Source: Pezicula radicicola (taxonomy: Eukaryota; Ascomycota; Leotiomycetes; Helotiales; Dermateaceae). Taken from it: a stretch of DNA of 64,000 nucleotides. Shown piece after piece: positions 34,938-46,894 of the stretch (positions are counted from its first letter, which is position 1; every line of letters begins with the position of its first letter). A program made the translations under genes and the position numbers. Location of the stretch: positions 127,223 through 191,222 of the forward strand of contig PDUO01000033.1 of NCBI GenBank assembly GCA_003008705.1. Reading direction: 5' to 3'. The notes below the pieces were generated by a model. It ran no database searches and was not told where the DNA came from. It saw only the letters and a program-made list of their open reading frames with translations.

Positions 34938-36882
34938 ATGGCTCGCAGAGCCGGTCATCTCGCCCTCCGCGAGACTTTCAACTTACGGTTGACTATTACC
35001 GTCTTGTTGATTGCTTTCTCCCAGTTCAACTTCGGGTTTGATCAGCAAGCCTTCTCGGCTATACAAGCTATGGATGCCTTCGACCGCCAGTTCGGCACAT
35101 ACAATGCAACGAAGAAAACTTACGTCCTCGATCCTGTCTGGCTGTCACTATTCAACGCGCTGAATTATATCGGGTTTGGATTCGGTATATCTAATTACTC
35201 CTTCTGCACACCAGGGTGGGTAGCAGGCTAATAGGAAAATAGGTATCATCCTCGGAAGTTGGATCAGTAAACACTATGGCAGACGGATGTGTATGTTCAG
35301 TATGAGCATCTGGGCTCTTGTTGCCGCGACAATCGTTGTTACTTCCACCAATCGGGACCAGATCATGGCAGGTCGTATCCTCAATTGTACGTATCCCTGA
35401 TTCCATTCCTCAGGCAGTGCAGGGCAATCCTGTGCTTACACCGAAATGTGTAGATATCTACGTCGGAATGGAACTTTCGGTCGTTCCAATCTTCCAATCC
35501 GAAATCGTACCTTCCCAGGTGCGAGGCTTTGTGATTGGAACATATCAGGTATGCCTTGTGGTAAGTAGAATCGAACTGGATAACTGACTTGGTCAATTTC
35601 ACTGAGACTTGAATTTTCAGATCGGCTCCTTGATCATCAATTTAATATGTAGAGGCATCAGCACTATTGATGGCAATACGTCTTGGAGAATCCCCTTGGG
35701 GCTTTTCTATATTGTACCGAGTATTGTAGCTGCAGCTATCTGGTTCGTCCCAGAGGTATGGCCCTTTCTGCTATCTTTATCGATGGCTGAATATTCTAAT
35801 TTGGTCAGTCTCCTCGCTGGTTAGCTATGAAAGGTCGCCACGATGAAGCTTTGGTAACACTCAAGAAATTCCGAGTGGGAAAATTCTCCGACGAGGAGAT
35901 TGACATCGAGTTTAATATCATCAGAGCTTCGGCTACCCAACACCAGGAGAAGGGAAATTTCTTCGGACAATTTAAAGGAACAAATCTCCGAAGAACATTC
36001 ATCGTTATTTCTGTAAACTTCTTTCTCCAAGCCACAGGTCAGATTTTCACAACGATTTACGGTGCCGTGTATGTCAAGTCATTAGGAACCGTTAATCCCT
36101 TCAATATCACGGTTGCCATTTCCATCGTCAACCTTGCTTTCGGCATTTTGGCAATGGTCCTCATCGAGAAATTAGGACGGCGGTAAGTAAAACTTTCCCA
36201 CATGACAATCCTGAGAATTCCAAGCAGCTGTCCGCTCTTGTGCTTCAATGTGGCTCACTAAAATGATAACACAGACGACTCCTTATAATCGGTGGCTGTA
36301 TCCAATGTGTAGCTTTGATGACGATGGGTGGTTTAGGTACTGTCAATCCTGCCAATTATGGTACCAAAGCAGGGGTCGTAGCCATGATGATTATCTTTTC
36401 GGCGGGCTTCTCGCTTGGTTGGGCTCCAACCGTTCACACACTAAGTGCAGAAATCCCAAGCACTCCACTGCGAGATATGAGCTATCGAACATGTTCCGTG
36501 GTCAATATCGTCATGCAGTAAGTCTCCCATCTCCTTTCGCGAGCTAATTTTCTCTAGGTATAAAGAAACACTAATTAAATTCTATAACAATAGATTTACT
36601 GTGGCCTTTTCCCTCCCATACCTACTATACGCTCCATACGCAAATCTTAATTCCAAAGTCGGTTTCATCTTTGGCTCAATTGCGGCCTTGTCAGTTATTT
36701 TCGCATTTTTCTTCATTCCTGAAGTTCGAGGAAGATCGCTCGAGGAGATTGACGAGCTATTTGCATCTGGCATCCCAATCCGCCGGTTCAGACATGCCGA
36801 TACGGCCGTCGACACTGAGCTGGTAGAGGCCGGGGTGAAGGAGCAGGTAATGCATGTTAAGGTCTCGAAAAATCGAGTCTAA
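34938..36882 (+). CDS. MFS sugar transporter (sugar porter family)
   Basis: Seven exons (34938-35184, 35243-35386, 35454-35548, 35621-35755, 35809-36182, 36275-36517, 36594-36882) sum to 1527 nt, giving 508 residues. It is a plasma-membrane importer, probably a proton symporter. Sugar-porter signatures are FNFGFDQQAFS in helix 1, HYGRRMCM after helix 2, YVGMELSVVPIFQSEIVPSQVRG (the second family motif), PESPRWLAMKGR after helix 6, EKLGRRRLLIIGG after helix 8 and PEVRGRSLEEIDELF at the end. Unlike its two enzyme neighbours it has no lesion. Context suggests uptake of rhamnose or an oligosaccharide released by the rhamnosidase and sulfatase; the real substrate cannot be read from sequence. Confidence 0.94.
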
Positions 36883-36899
36883 CATAGAGAAGGATAAAC

Positions 36900-37095
36900 T
36901 ACTACAGAATCTTTGTGGTTAATCGTCCAGTGTCTCTGTAAGCTTGCCGACTCAAGACAAGCAATCCTTTACACAATACATCAACCGAGCCTATCGCTCT
37001 TTAAGCAATTTAACCGGATCTTGCTTCTGCAAAATGGCGGCTGTTGCGTTTATTTCAGGAACATCAGACCCAACAGCAAGAACGTGATCAATTAA
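36900..37095 (+). pseudogene. Scrap of a PDR-type ABC transporter
   Basis: A short frame reads LWLIVQCLCKLADSRQAILY, then TIHQPS, LFKQFNRILLLQNGG and YFRNIRPNSKNVIN. This is the segment around the H-loop of the second nucleotide-binding domain of pleiotropic-drug-resistance ABC transporters (usual form AILCTIHQPS). Nothing before or after it continues the gene, so it is an isolated fragment. Confidence 0.7.
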
Positions 37096-37311
37096 TTCGA
37101 ATTAAATGGCGCTACAAAATGTCACGAGAAAACAAATCTAGCCGAGTGTTCATCTTCCCCCGTAACAGACTAGCTAGGCCTAGTAGCTAACGTTTTATAC
37201 ATACATCTTGCACGTGACAGAAGCACGGTAAGTAATTAAGAGCATCCATTATCAATTATATAGTTCAAGCATTGATCAAGGTTGCTTTTCTTATATCCCA
37301 AGCCTACTCCA

Positions 37312-37491
37312 ACATCCTGCCAACTCCAGCTCTTACCACCACCGACTTGTTCTCAGATTCATGATCTCTTTGCCTCATTAACATAACATTGACTGCAGCA
37401 TAAGCTCCCAGAGCTCTAGAAGCAGCTAGAGACAGATCTTCGCTTGAGAAACAGTAAGCGTCAGAAAGGATGACGAATGTTTTGTGCTGGA
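37312..37491 (-). other. Short coding-like frame, unknown
   Basis: A stop-terminated stretch without its own clear start reads KTFVILSDAYCFSSEDLSLA and continues to VRAGVGRMLE. The composition looks like protein, but I do not recognise it and found no upstream exon. It may be the 3' end of a decayed gene. Confidence 0.3.
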
Positions 37492-37693
37492 CCTTATCCT
37501 AGCTCTTCAAAATCAACTAGCAGCCCGCGTCCTTCGTTCACAAATATGTGACCGACTTATAGAAGATTTCGGAAGGAAGATGTTATTACACCAAAATGAA
37601 AATAGAGATATACCTCTAATAGAGGAGTTGAGGACTCTATTGTCTTCGAATAAAAGCTCTGCTGAACTAGGGCATTTGCTGAATACCGTCTAG
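37484..37693 (+). other. Short open frame, unknown
   Basis: A 69-codon frame containing NQLAARVLRSQICDRLIEDF and ending ELGHLLNTV. It looks like an amphipathic helix. No motif, no promoter and no neighbouring exon support it as a complete gene; it overlaps the start of the opposite-strand fragment by a few bases. Confidence 0.25.
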
Positions 37694-37905
37694 CGTCCCA
37701 AAAACAGTGTGACAACAAGTACACCACAATTAATAGCATTACAATGTCGCTAACCAAACACATACGCTCCTTCATATAGTCTCACCACATCTGCTTGCGT
37801 AGTTTATTGGCATCACCGCAATACTGTTGCGAAGATGTAGCTGTATTTCTAGTAAGTCTTTGATAAAAATACTACCTCCTGAATTAATACCAACCCTGAG
37901 CAGTA

Positions 37906-39438
37906 TTACTCATTTGTCTCACCGCCTAGCCTAGCCAAACTACCTTCTAACCATTCCCCTAATCCTACTGCATTTTCATCGCTCACGACGTCCTTCTCCC
38001 AGCCAAGTCCTACTGTCATGAATCCGTTCTTCACCGTACAAATACTAAAACAAAAAGGACCAGAAAACCTCGAAACATTTCCCGTAAACCTTGACTTATC
38101 GAAAGATACTTTCCTTATAGGCATCCCACCTTCACCAATACCACCATCCACAACCCCAATATTAGTGACCTCAAAACTATACGTCCGTTTTTTACCCACC
38201 ATGTCAAGGAAGTATTTTGGAAAATTGTAGATATATCTCAACAGAGCAACGTTGTGGTTGTAAGGTGTAGAGACGGACTTCTGAATCTGAAATTTGCATT
38301 CTCGTGCGCTGCTCCACAATTTCTGGTCATCGATTTTAGTGTTGTCAGATCTCGAAGATCGGCAAGGTATATATCCACGAGGCGGGAACTCCTCGGAAGA
38401 GAAGTACAGATGCGTACTTGAAACGTAACACCCCATATCTCGTGGTCCATGGCCTGTGAATTTACGGAGCGAGCAGGGAATACAACAGCTGAAGCGAGAG
38501 TAATTCGGATATATGACTGCGATTCTCTGCGCAATCAGTATAACAATAAGTGATGTAATGGTAGTATTCTCGAGACGGCAGCGAGAAACAAGGCTGTTGA
38601 CAATTGCTAAAGGTATCGAGAAAACGTGAAGGTTCTGTGTAGGCGGATGAGAAGGCCCATTTATGACCGGCCCAGACCAATGCTGAGGATCCACGGGGGC
38701 GTAAATAAATGTCTTGAAGATATTTTTGAGGATGAAAGTGAGCCCCGTTCGAAGGTAGGCTTTCATTTCGAGAGTTGGTAGCAGAGGCTGTTCCGGGACC
38801 AGAATAATTGCTGCATCTTCTAAGCTTCCAGAAGCCAAACTGATTTTTCCTTCCACTAATTTATTTAATGCATAAGGAACGTGAGTTGGAAAGCAGCGGT
38901 TGACAATCCATCGGCAATTGCATGGATGAAGAAGCCTCCAAGATTGAAGAATATGTCTTCGACTTCTCCGGTCTCTGGACCCTTGGCGACCACGATACGC
39001 CAAAGCGGTAGCTCTTCCACCCTTTCTAAACCAACACGGTGCTCGTCTTGGATCCACCTTTCAGGAACAACATCTGCAGTGATGACCTTAACAACATCGC
39101 GCAGATCGATTTTGTCCAACCTCCGCCATTTCGGTTTAAGGCTTCCGTAGTCTTCCACAGCGACACACATACTGGGCTGATGGTTTATGGTTTCTGCTAA
39201 TGCGGCATAAATAACACGTTCAAAACCATGGCTATCCCAATTTGGGATATGTGACCTGGGTACTCTGTATGAAGCTGTGAGCTGGACTTTGGTGTAGAAG
39301 TTGACATAATGCTGAGCGATAAAGTAGCGTTCCAGGTATCCTGCGCAAGAAAATAAGTGGGCGAGATTCAGGAAGGACTCTTTAATATTAATGCGTACCC
39401 GTTGGGCGTATTGGTGGATATATCATAGTTCCGGTCAT
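37906..39438 (-). pseudogene. AATase-family acyltransferase with a frameshift
   Basis: This belongs to the alcohol acetyltransferase (AATase) superfamily, related in fold to NRPS condensation domains, which transfers acyl groups from CoA to alcohols. Exon 1 (39438-39399) starts MTGTMIYPPIRPT, then exon 2 begins at 39340 with GYLERYFIAQHYVNFYTKV. The catalytic signature HAIADG is present at about 38905-38922. About 30 nt later, near 38880, the frame changes: QLTFLMH ends in a stop, while the next frame continues NALNKLVEGKISLASGS-like sequence to the end at 37906. One missing base explains this and no intron fits. The remainder, including RFSCCIPCSLRKFTG and YSFEVTNIGVVDGG, is well preserved. 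It is either a young pseudogene or a one-base error. Confidence 0.8.
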
Positions 39439-42400
39439 AGTAAATGATAGATAAATGAACTGTGGAACAGCGGTGCTTTCGAATAGGACGTATTTGAAGG
39501 CTTCTCTGAGATCTCGAAACGTTGTTGTGTAAGCTATGCTTAGTACTTACACACGAATTTGTAAACAGCAAACATCAGAACAAGGATCTGTTGAAAAGGT
39601 GAGAAGGCCGTCAAAATGAATAGCAATAGTGCCTATTAATATTAAATGTATTAACTACAACCGAGTCGCTCGTCTCGCAGAGGTCTTCAGGTGGACTCGG
39701 GGGAACATATTTCGCACTAAGTCGATACTATACGAAGGACCCAGTCATAAGTCGTGGGAATACAGGGGTTCGAGCCCGCCAAGTCCCGAGCTAGTAGAGG
39801 GTCTTATCTATATAACTTTATTGGTCTAATGTATTCTTACATTAAAACAAACCTAAAATACACCCAAATTCGGCAATTTTAATAACAATTAGCATTAAGT
39901 TAAGAGTGTATACAAGACTTACTACAACAGGCTTTTAAATAACTACTACAAACAAGCAGCTAATATAAACAAATCAGCTCCTAAAAATCTCCCTTCTCTT
40001 ACAGATATCCTTAGTCAGTTCCAGCCTTTAGAAGAGGTCCAATTCAACCCAATTCAACTAGAACCTCGTTCCAAGACATGCGCAAACCTACCGTCGTCTT
40101 TTCTACCTCAACTACAGCCAATTGACTACTCTAATCTGTTTCTTACAGACAATCCTTGTGAGACAATTACTACGAACTCTAACCGTAACCCCTAGGACCT
40201 ATTTATAGGTAGCTAAACACTTAAACGAATAATAAGCTTTAAAGTTTTAAATGTCTCTATTCGAATTGTATATTTCAAATTACATTTATAGCTGCCCTTG
40301 GTCGGACTATAAGCGAGGCCGACGATTACTTATCCGAGTATCCCTTTGCCGGCTAGTGTTACAACTAGCTTACTAACTCAATAGAAATATCTATTTCAAT
40401 GCTATTACTATTTCCTATGTTAAGGCGCAATTCCTATGTCAAAGCGCGTTTCCTACTTTAATTTAACACTACTTCCTATGTCCCGTGTAATTAGTGCCTT
40501 GGGCACAAATTACTTCAAATCATATTCGCCTAACTTGTAAGGAGTAGGTCAATTCAAGAGCAAGCTTAATTTTGTAGTCGCGTAGATTGATTTGTCCTAC
40601 TGTAGTACTTTGTTTTATCGTTTTAAGCATAGATGGTGATTTCTCAAGTAAAAGTAGCTTGAAATAACGCCTACATGAGAGTGTTAGAAATCGACATGAC
40701 GTTAGAAAACATTTGAAAAGTTGTATCTTGAAGGCTAATATAAAATTATTAAGTGACTATGACATCTTCTAGATTCTATAATAGTGTGGATAGTATTCTC
40801 GTTTGTGTACGGATTTGAACTAACATGCTTTGAATTTACATAGGGCCTTGTTAAGGATTATATTAAAGATAGAGTTGAAAATCAAATAATAAAGATTGTA
40901 ATTGTTGTAAGAATTACAACCTTGCTTGGAAGCGTCGGGTACTTTTATAATGATTGCATGTCGTCAGTTGATGGATAAACTTTTATGGTTTTAGTAATAA
41001 CTACTAATGAAGGTGAGTATTTCGGGTCCTATACAAAGTTTTCTAGAAACTATCTTAAGTTAATAGAAAACATAGGGAAAGAGGCTAGACGCGCGAGGCA
41101 AAGAGAGCACGCAGACGTGTATTCAAGAGGTTAGCTGATACCTATGTCAATCCTTAAGAAGAACTAGAACCACTAAAATCTACCTAGCGTGAGTCTAAGA
41201 AGCGATCTAAGAAAGCAATGAAATTCCTCTAAGTTACTGAAATCAGCGTCTGGAAAACTAGCGGATCTAACAACTACAAAGCTACCGAAGCCGAATTCTA
41301 AAAAGAATCCCGCCGCCCGTCCCGACGCCCAAAGACAGAGAAGCAAAGCACCAAGGGGTATTGGAAGCTCAAAAAGAAAAGAAAAGAAATCCTGGCCAAC
41401 CGCCAGATACAGCAAAGAAGTACTAAGAATGGTATTTATTAACAGACAGAGCTAGAGCTAGAGCTAAAAATAGGTCCTCTAGAGTAACATTAATATCAAA
41501 GCTTGATACATATATGCATACGCAAAAGTAGAAAGAGTAAACAACCACACATACTATCGCAAGCAACTACAGATCTAAGATACTGAACCTCACCCAGTAC
41601 TGCGCTGCAGCCATGTCTCTTCTAGAAAGGGGCTCTTGATGGCATGCTAATTAATTACCATATCAAATTTTGATATTAGTGTAGGAGTGTGTGCTGTTTT
41701 TCTGCAGGAAGCCAGAGGAGAGATTTTGTTGCACATCGTCCTGTGCCGCCGTAACACAGGTCCTTACCTATCTTTTCTGCAGAAAACCGGAGGAGAGAGA
41801 CAAGAGACAAGCAAGACCTGTCTTTTCTTTTTTCTGCAAGTAGTCGGAGGAAAGATTTTGTTGCACGTCGTCTTATGCAAGGGGTAAGCTTAAATGTACG
41901 GGGGTACTCTGTACCTTACCTATACGTCAAACGGGTTTTTGTGTAACACGAGAATCTCACCGCCAAAAAGGTACTGCCCAAAAAGGTACTGTATGTGTAT
42001 TTTGCTGTTGATATTTGACTTTTGTGTAGGCAGGTAGGTAGGTAGGTATTCAATATTTATATGATTTTGGGTTGATGCTGGTGTTTGGTTATATATATAG
42101 GTAGTGTTTGTTCTTTTTCTTTGTGTTGATCAGCTTTCTCTCTCTCTCCAGCGGGGTGCAGCTACTGATTGCATCACGTGCCATGAATGGTGCTGGAAGT
42201 TGGTGGGTTGTTAACTAGATTTATGCTATATGACGGAACTAGTATCTGTCCCTCTCCTTCGCCTTCTCTTACTGCCTGATCCGAAAAATCTCATGTAAGG
42301 GTAACATTTGTAACCAAGTTTTGGCCACATTTGTCTCCGCCACTCACGTGAGGGTGACATTTGTCGCCAGCTCTGGCAACCCAACATTGTGTACGGTAGC

Positions 42401-42439
42401 ATTTCTCACGTGCCCTTTAAATACCAACAATTATACTCA
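39439..42439. other. 3-kb gene desert of old repeats
   Basis: No supported gene. At 39770-39785 the text GGTTCGAGCCC resembles a tRNA B box, but the cloverleaf does not close. A stop-free but start-less frame at about 39963-40190 (SLTDILSQFQPLEEVQFNPI) could be a transposon scrap. 40200-41150 is AT-rich and repeat-like. 41690-41890 holds three imperfect repeats. A GTAGGTAGGTAGGT run lies near 42040 and TCTCTCTCTC near 42137. The last 140 bases flank the next gene. Confidence 0.5.
41690..41890. repeat. Three imperfect direct repeats
   Basis: Units begin TTTTTCTGCAG and contain GGAGAGATTTTGTTGCAC and a GTCCTGTGC-like end. Copies start near 41696, 41778 and 41829; the middle one is shortened. 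The function is unknown. Confidence 0.7.
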
Positions 42440-43791
42440 CTACGACCGACGAGCACACAAGCTTTCTACAAGAAGAACAAGAGCAACGCAAATAGTACAC
42501 ATAGTCTCGAAATCCTCTGGATCCTTTATATTGAATGGTCCATATTCATCCAGCTGACCAAAAGCCAGCTCGTTTTCCTGCCCTGTCTGTAGGTACTGAC
42601 AGTAAGCCTCTGAAAAGGTTCCGACAACGATGTAGAACATATTTTGGCGAGCTGAGATCAGGGGAATACTATTATTGTTAGCTCCCTGATTGTAGTAGCA
42701 GCGCGTCGTAATCAATGGTGGTACTAACATATCGGAAGGTTGTATACTACCTGGCTGTTGGTGACTTGATAATCGCTGAGATAATATACCTATCATGTGC
42801 GCACCTTCCTGTGCTTCGATTCCTATGGTGCTCGAGGCCAACCTGTACTGTGACTTCGCCTACGTTCGGTCGTCCACACTTAGTCCTCGCGTGAAAAATC
42901 ACCCCCAAAAAATCGAGGATTTTTCCATGAAGGATTACTTACCTCAATAGAGCAGTACGATAAATTGGTGCGTCTTTTCCAATATCCCGATGATTTATCT
43001 CGATATACCAAATTACCATCATTCGTCGTTGAGAATTGACTGCGTGGAGTTTCCACAGTGAAAGTATCCTGCGTTAGGGACCACTCTAGGCGGAAAGAAA
43101 CCCCATCGTTATTATTAGGACGAGTGCTCTCTGTAACGCATTGTAAAAAGTAGAATGCACAAGCGTTGGTCGTTGATTCGGACTTGATCTGTCTGTCATG
43201 TGTGGATTGGTCGGATTGATGGGAAGGGTGGTAACTGTCTGCAGATTGGGTCTCTCGAAATCTCTTTGGGGGAGGCTCTAGCGGTGATGATAATGGCTCG
43301 GAAGATGACGAGGAGGAAAAGGAGGAGGACTGGTTGGATTGGCCTACAGCTTCATGGGGGAACGATATAGGATTATTATCATTATTATTATTATTATTGT
43401 CTACTCTCCGCAGATAGCGATCGGGATTTGGTGTAGCCGGCTGCTCCAGAACCTCGGCCAAAAGACTAAAGAAAGGTGAAAATGCACCGGCCAAGCGAAG
43501 AAGCTCTGATCGATTGTGCTGTCGCCAGTTGGAGGCTAGAAGATTGATAGCAGCTTGGATATCTTGGCTCGTCTCGACCAGCCGCATCGCCTCAGTATAA
43601 TAGTCGTTGAGAGAAACGGGGAAACGAGGACCACGTTTCTGGCGGAGGAGTTTAAAGGTTCCTATTTCTCGTAATCCCCATCTACTTCCAGCTTCGATGT
43701 CTGTTCTATGCTCGAGTGAATCTGCTGCAGGCCAATGAGGGAAACAGGCTAAGAATTCAGAGATGTCCTTTGGGGAAGCGGAAAAGGCCAT
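42440..43791 (-). CDS. Hypothetical protein with Asn/Ser-rich middle
   Basis: Two exons (43791-42943 and 42847-42440) sum to 1257 nt, giving 418 residues. The ATG at 43791 starts MAFSASPKDISEFLACFP. The N-terminal 120 residues look globular and helical (DYYTEAMRLVETSQDIQAAI). A polyasparagine tract, a polyserine run and a charged linker with PPPKRFRE follow, which could serve as a nuclear signal. The C-terminal half is again globular (FRLEWSLTQDTFTVETPR and YIVVGTFSEAYCQYLQTG). I do not recognise the family. It is divergent from the next gene, with only 181 bp between starts. Confidence 0.72.
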
Positions 43792-43972
43792 GGCAATATA
43801 TATTATAGACACTGAAAGATAGATTAGATGTTTGGTTGAAATAAGGTACGAAGCGTCTGCGGCACGGCGATACTATTTTCCCTGGCCTGTAGCCCTGCCA
43901 GCCTCGCCCGCCAAACTTCGACACCTCAGTGACCGATTGTCTATCGTCTGCTCAACCTGTGTGTGCAGCATC

Positions 43973-45184
43973 ATGCCAAGGTATGTTTGGTGTCGCTGTT
44001 CCTTGCATCGATGCAGTTGGTGTCGTGGTATTGAGCTGACCTGTCTTTCCAAGTCCAATAATCTACACATCGCAACGACCAGTACCAGCAATTCCAAGGG
44101 CCAACAACCTCGCGCACGCAACCACCGAACAATCCGATACGACGCAGTCGCAATCACAGTCGCGTCTGCACACACATTCACCATGGCCACAGTCTGTCCG
44201 GAAGCTATTGCGCAGCCTGTCCAAAGGTTTCGCGCGCCACGAAGAGCTGCTTTCCCTCAAAACAACAGTATCTGAGCTACCGAGTCCTCCTCCGATTTCA
44301 GCCTCGTCGTCTGCAGCAGCGACTGCAAATATCACGGCCTTCTTCCAAACCGAGACGTACCTGTCAGAGATGCGCTGTCTGGATGTGGCGGGTTTTCAGA
44401 GGAGACCTGATCGAACCAAGAGTTGCGGTGCATGGATATCAGCTCTGCTGGTGGATTGGACCCAGATTATGGCAATGCGCGCAGGCGATCAGGTCCAAAT
44501 TCTGAGGTAAAAATCTCTGCTTCCAGACGGATGGATACCCGAGATATCATGATGCTTACTTCAGAACGTGCCAGGAAATACCCCCTCCATATTCAAGGGG
44601 ACTCTCGTACGCGCGGCGTTTTTTCTACCCTGACAATCGTTCCAAAACAAGATACTCAACGGCCGCTGCTATCGTTCATTCAAAGAAAGTCTGCCATTGA
44701 GAAAGGGCTTACATCTGCTGAGCTGTATGCTCTTCTTGCAACCGCAGTGAAGAGACATCTTGCACAGCCACTCCTAGAGGAGACTACCACCTACCAGGTA
44801 CGACTACATTGTGTCTGAAGGTAGACAAATACTAATTACTGTCTACGTTAGATCGAGTTATTCTCAACTTACTCTCATTGGGTACAACAGATCACCGCGA
44901 GCATTCCTACCTCATACATACGGTCGATGTTACAAGGGCAGCAGCAGCTTGTTGGGAGCATAGAAATTTGTCGTGGACCATGTCTGGACTTCCTTCAAGA
45001 TGCCGGGCAACGCCAGATATTACAGCGGGTTTTCGAATCTTGTGAATTGCAAGTTACAAGTCCTCGGGTAACATCCATAATCGAACCATCGGCAACAAAT
45101 TCTTCAAAGAAGCGAAAGGATATGGTCGAGAACACGGGGGAGATGGGGCGGAAACGGCAAAAAGTATCCACAACTCCGGGGTGA
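43973..45184 (+). CDS. Hypothetical protein with 8-nt first exon, basic C-terminus
   Basis: Best model: exon 1 is only ATG CCA AG (43973-43980); the intron 43981-44053 has a GCTGAC branch site; exon 2 begins at 44054 and reads SPIIYTSQRPVPAIPRANN and RSLSKGFARHEELLSLK. A later exon, in another frame, is open from about 44410 and reads ARKYPLHIQGDSRTRGVFST and GLTSAELYALLATAVKRHLA. An intron at about 44798-44852 leads to IELFSTYSHWVQQ and a final part ending with KKRKDM and RKRQKVS, likely nuclear signals. I could not find a convincing splice joining exon 2 to the third part, so there is either an unusual intron near 44420-44470 or a frameshift. The function is unknown. Confidence 0.5.
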
Positions 45185-46894
45185 ACCTGCAGAGAACTGC
45201 ATTTTGAACAATGGATTTGCTAGGTTGAACAGAATCATCTAGTAGATCAAAGCCCTCCTCTCCGGCTGAGGTAGGGATGAAGCTGGCCAACACGTTGGTG
45301 AATATGCTCGACAACGTCGGGGAAACCGAGTCTGATCGCGACAACATTCGGCCTAGCCCTGCGCAACATAAGTCTGCTGAACTCAGAATAATACAAACAC
45401 AACCGTAGCATGCCGCACCAGATTCATCCCGAACCTACTAAGCGATCTATTCAAAGCCCACAAACTTAGCGGCGCCTTCAAACCTCAACTTCCCGGGCAG
45501 ATTGCAACCACTCAGTCTCCTAACGCTCCCCCGAGGCTTACAAACGCAGCGGCATCTCCAAAACCTCAACTTCCTGGGCAGACTTCCTACCTAAAGGAAT
45601 GGTACAACTCTATAAGAGCACTAGAAAAAATATGCCTTAAACACCATTATAATTATTCCGAAACCCTCTGGAGATAGGACTTGTTCTCACGTCAGGATTC
45701 GATAAGATAGGAAATAGGTTAGAATTTTTGGTTTGGATCGAGTTTCGACGTCCATGTTGAATTATAAATAGTTCCTCTTCTGCAATAATTTGAGGAGATC
45801 TTCTAAAGGATTTGTAAAGTACGAGGTTCGCCCTTGGTATATCCGAGCAATGCCGCCTTTGCTCTTCCGACCGTAGTTCGAGCATCGGGAGCTCTACTGA
45901 CCGCCTATTCTTCGATTTCTAACCTTTATAGCAATTAGTCCACTAGTCGTAGAAGCACTAGATAAATATTTGTATTTATAATTGCGATAATTGGAGGCTG
46001 TAGCTTCATCTTATTTATTATATATGTTATACCTCTGATATTGAATGTATTTAAGTGCCTTTAGAGGTGTCTCGAAAATATTGCATTTTGGAGCGAGGCT
46101 ATTAGCGACATTATACTTTGAATGTTATATTGCTTATAGCTGGATATGCTTGAACGTTTAGTAAGCTATAACTAGCTATAACAAAACAGCAAATGGAGTC
46201 GACAACAATATCTGTGATTTCTCAACAAACAGTTAGTGTAGGTAACAATACAAACAATACGATATGGGACACCTTGATATTATATTGCAACGATATATAT
46301 TGTAATATTGTTATATCAAATGATATTACTATATAAAATCAAGAAACCTCTAATGCCTTACTATCTATAGTAAGCTTCGTGGGGTCTTATATAGCAGATA
46401 GAGTTCCTTTAGGGTCTACTTTGTTTAGGAGGTATATTAGGTGTTAATGTTGTTGTATTACTTGCTAGAAAGGCTGAAAAACTATGTGGTATTGTTTACT
46501 TTAGAAGGGAATAACTATTTCCTGGGCCGATTGTAGTCTTCTAGGCTAATTAGAGCCCTAGAAAAGGCTATTACAAACTAGTTAAATCTTACTAATTAAT
46601 GTCACGATATTATCACAATATAGGGTTTCTAATATTATATCATATCGCGATCGATATGATATATCATCATATTGTTACCTACACTGCACACAGTTCAAGG
46701 AAACAATAATGAAAGATTCTAACTCATCTCCCCAAAGTTCATCCAATAAGTCAATAAATCTAGCCGAAGAGCCAACTTCCAAGTAGGCACTCATATCTGC
46801 AAATTTCTATCTTTCCTCTGTCCATTGCGGACCCGTTTAACTCTCATTTTTAATGGTTCCTGGTGCGCGTCTCATTGTACGCCGGGTGTCTGAT
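45185..46894. other. Intergenic with a MITE
   Basis: No gene seen. 45440-45600 contains two similar GC-richer blocks (CTCAACTTCC with GGGCAGA), and 45640-46200 is AT-rich. The MITE at 46235-46685 is listed separately. Confidence 0.5.
46235..46685. mobile_element. MITE with 16-bp terminal inverted repeats
   Basis: AGTGTAGGTAACAATA at 46235-46250 is repeated exactly in inverted orientation at 46670-46685. Just inside, both ends carry further ATATCG-type inverted matches. The interior is AT-rich and non-coding. It is unrelated in sequence to the MITE at 9.3 kb. I could not define the target duplication. Confidence 0.85.

Noticed and set aside
39690..39800. Possible tRNA gene (GGTTCGAGCCC and CTCGGGG/CCCGAG pairing)
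   Set aside because: A B-box-like T loop and a partial acceptor pairing are present, but no D arm or anticodon arm folds convincingly and the T stem has mismatches. At best it is a tRNA-derived relic.
41173..41415. Hydrophobic 80-codon frame on the minus strand
   Set aside because: Lies in a repeat-derived desert without promoter or splice partners; hydrophobicity follows from base composition.
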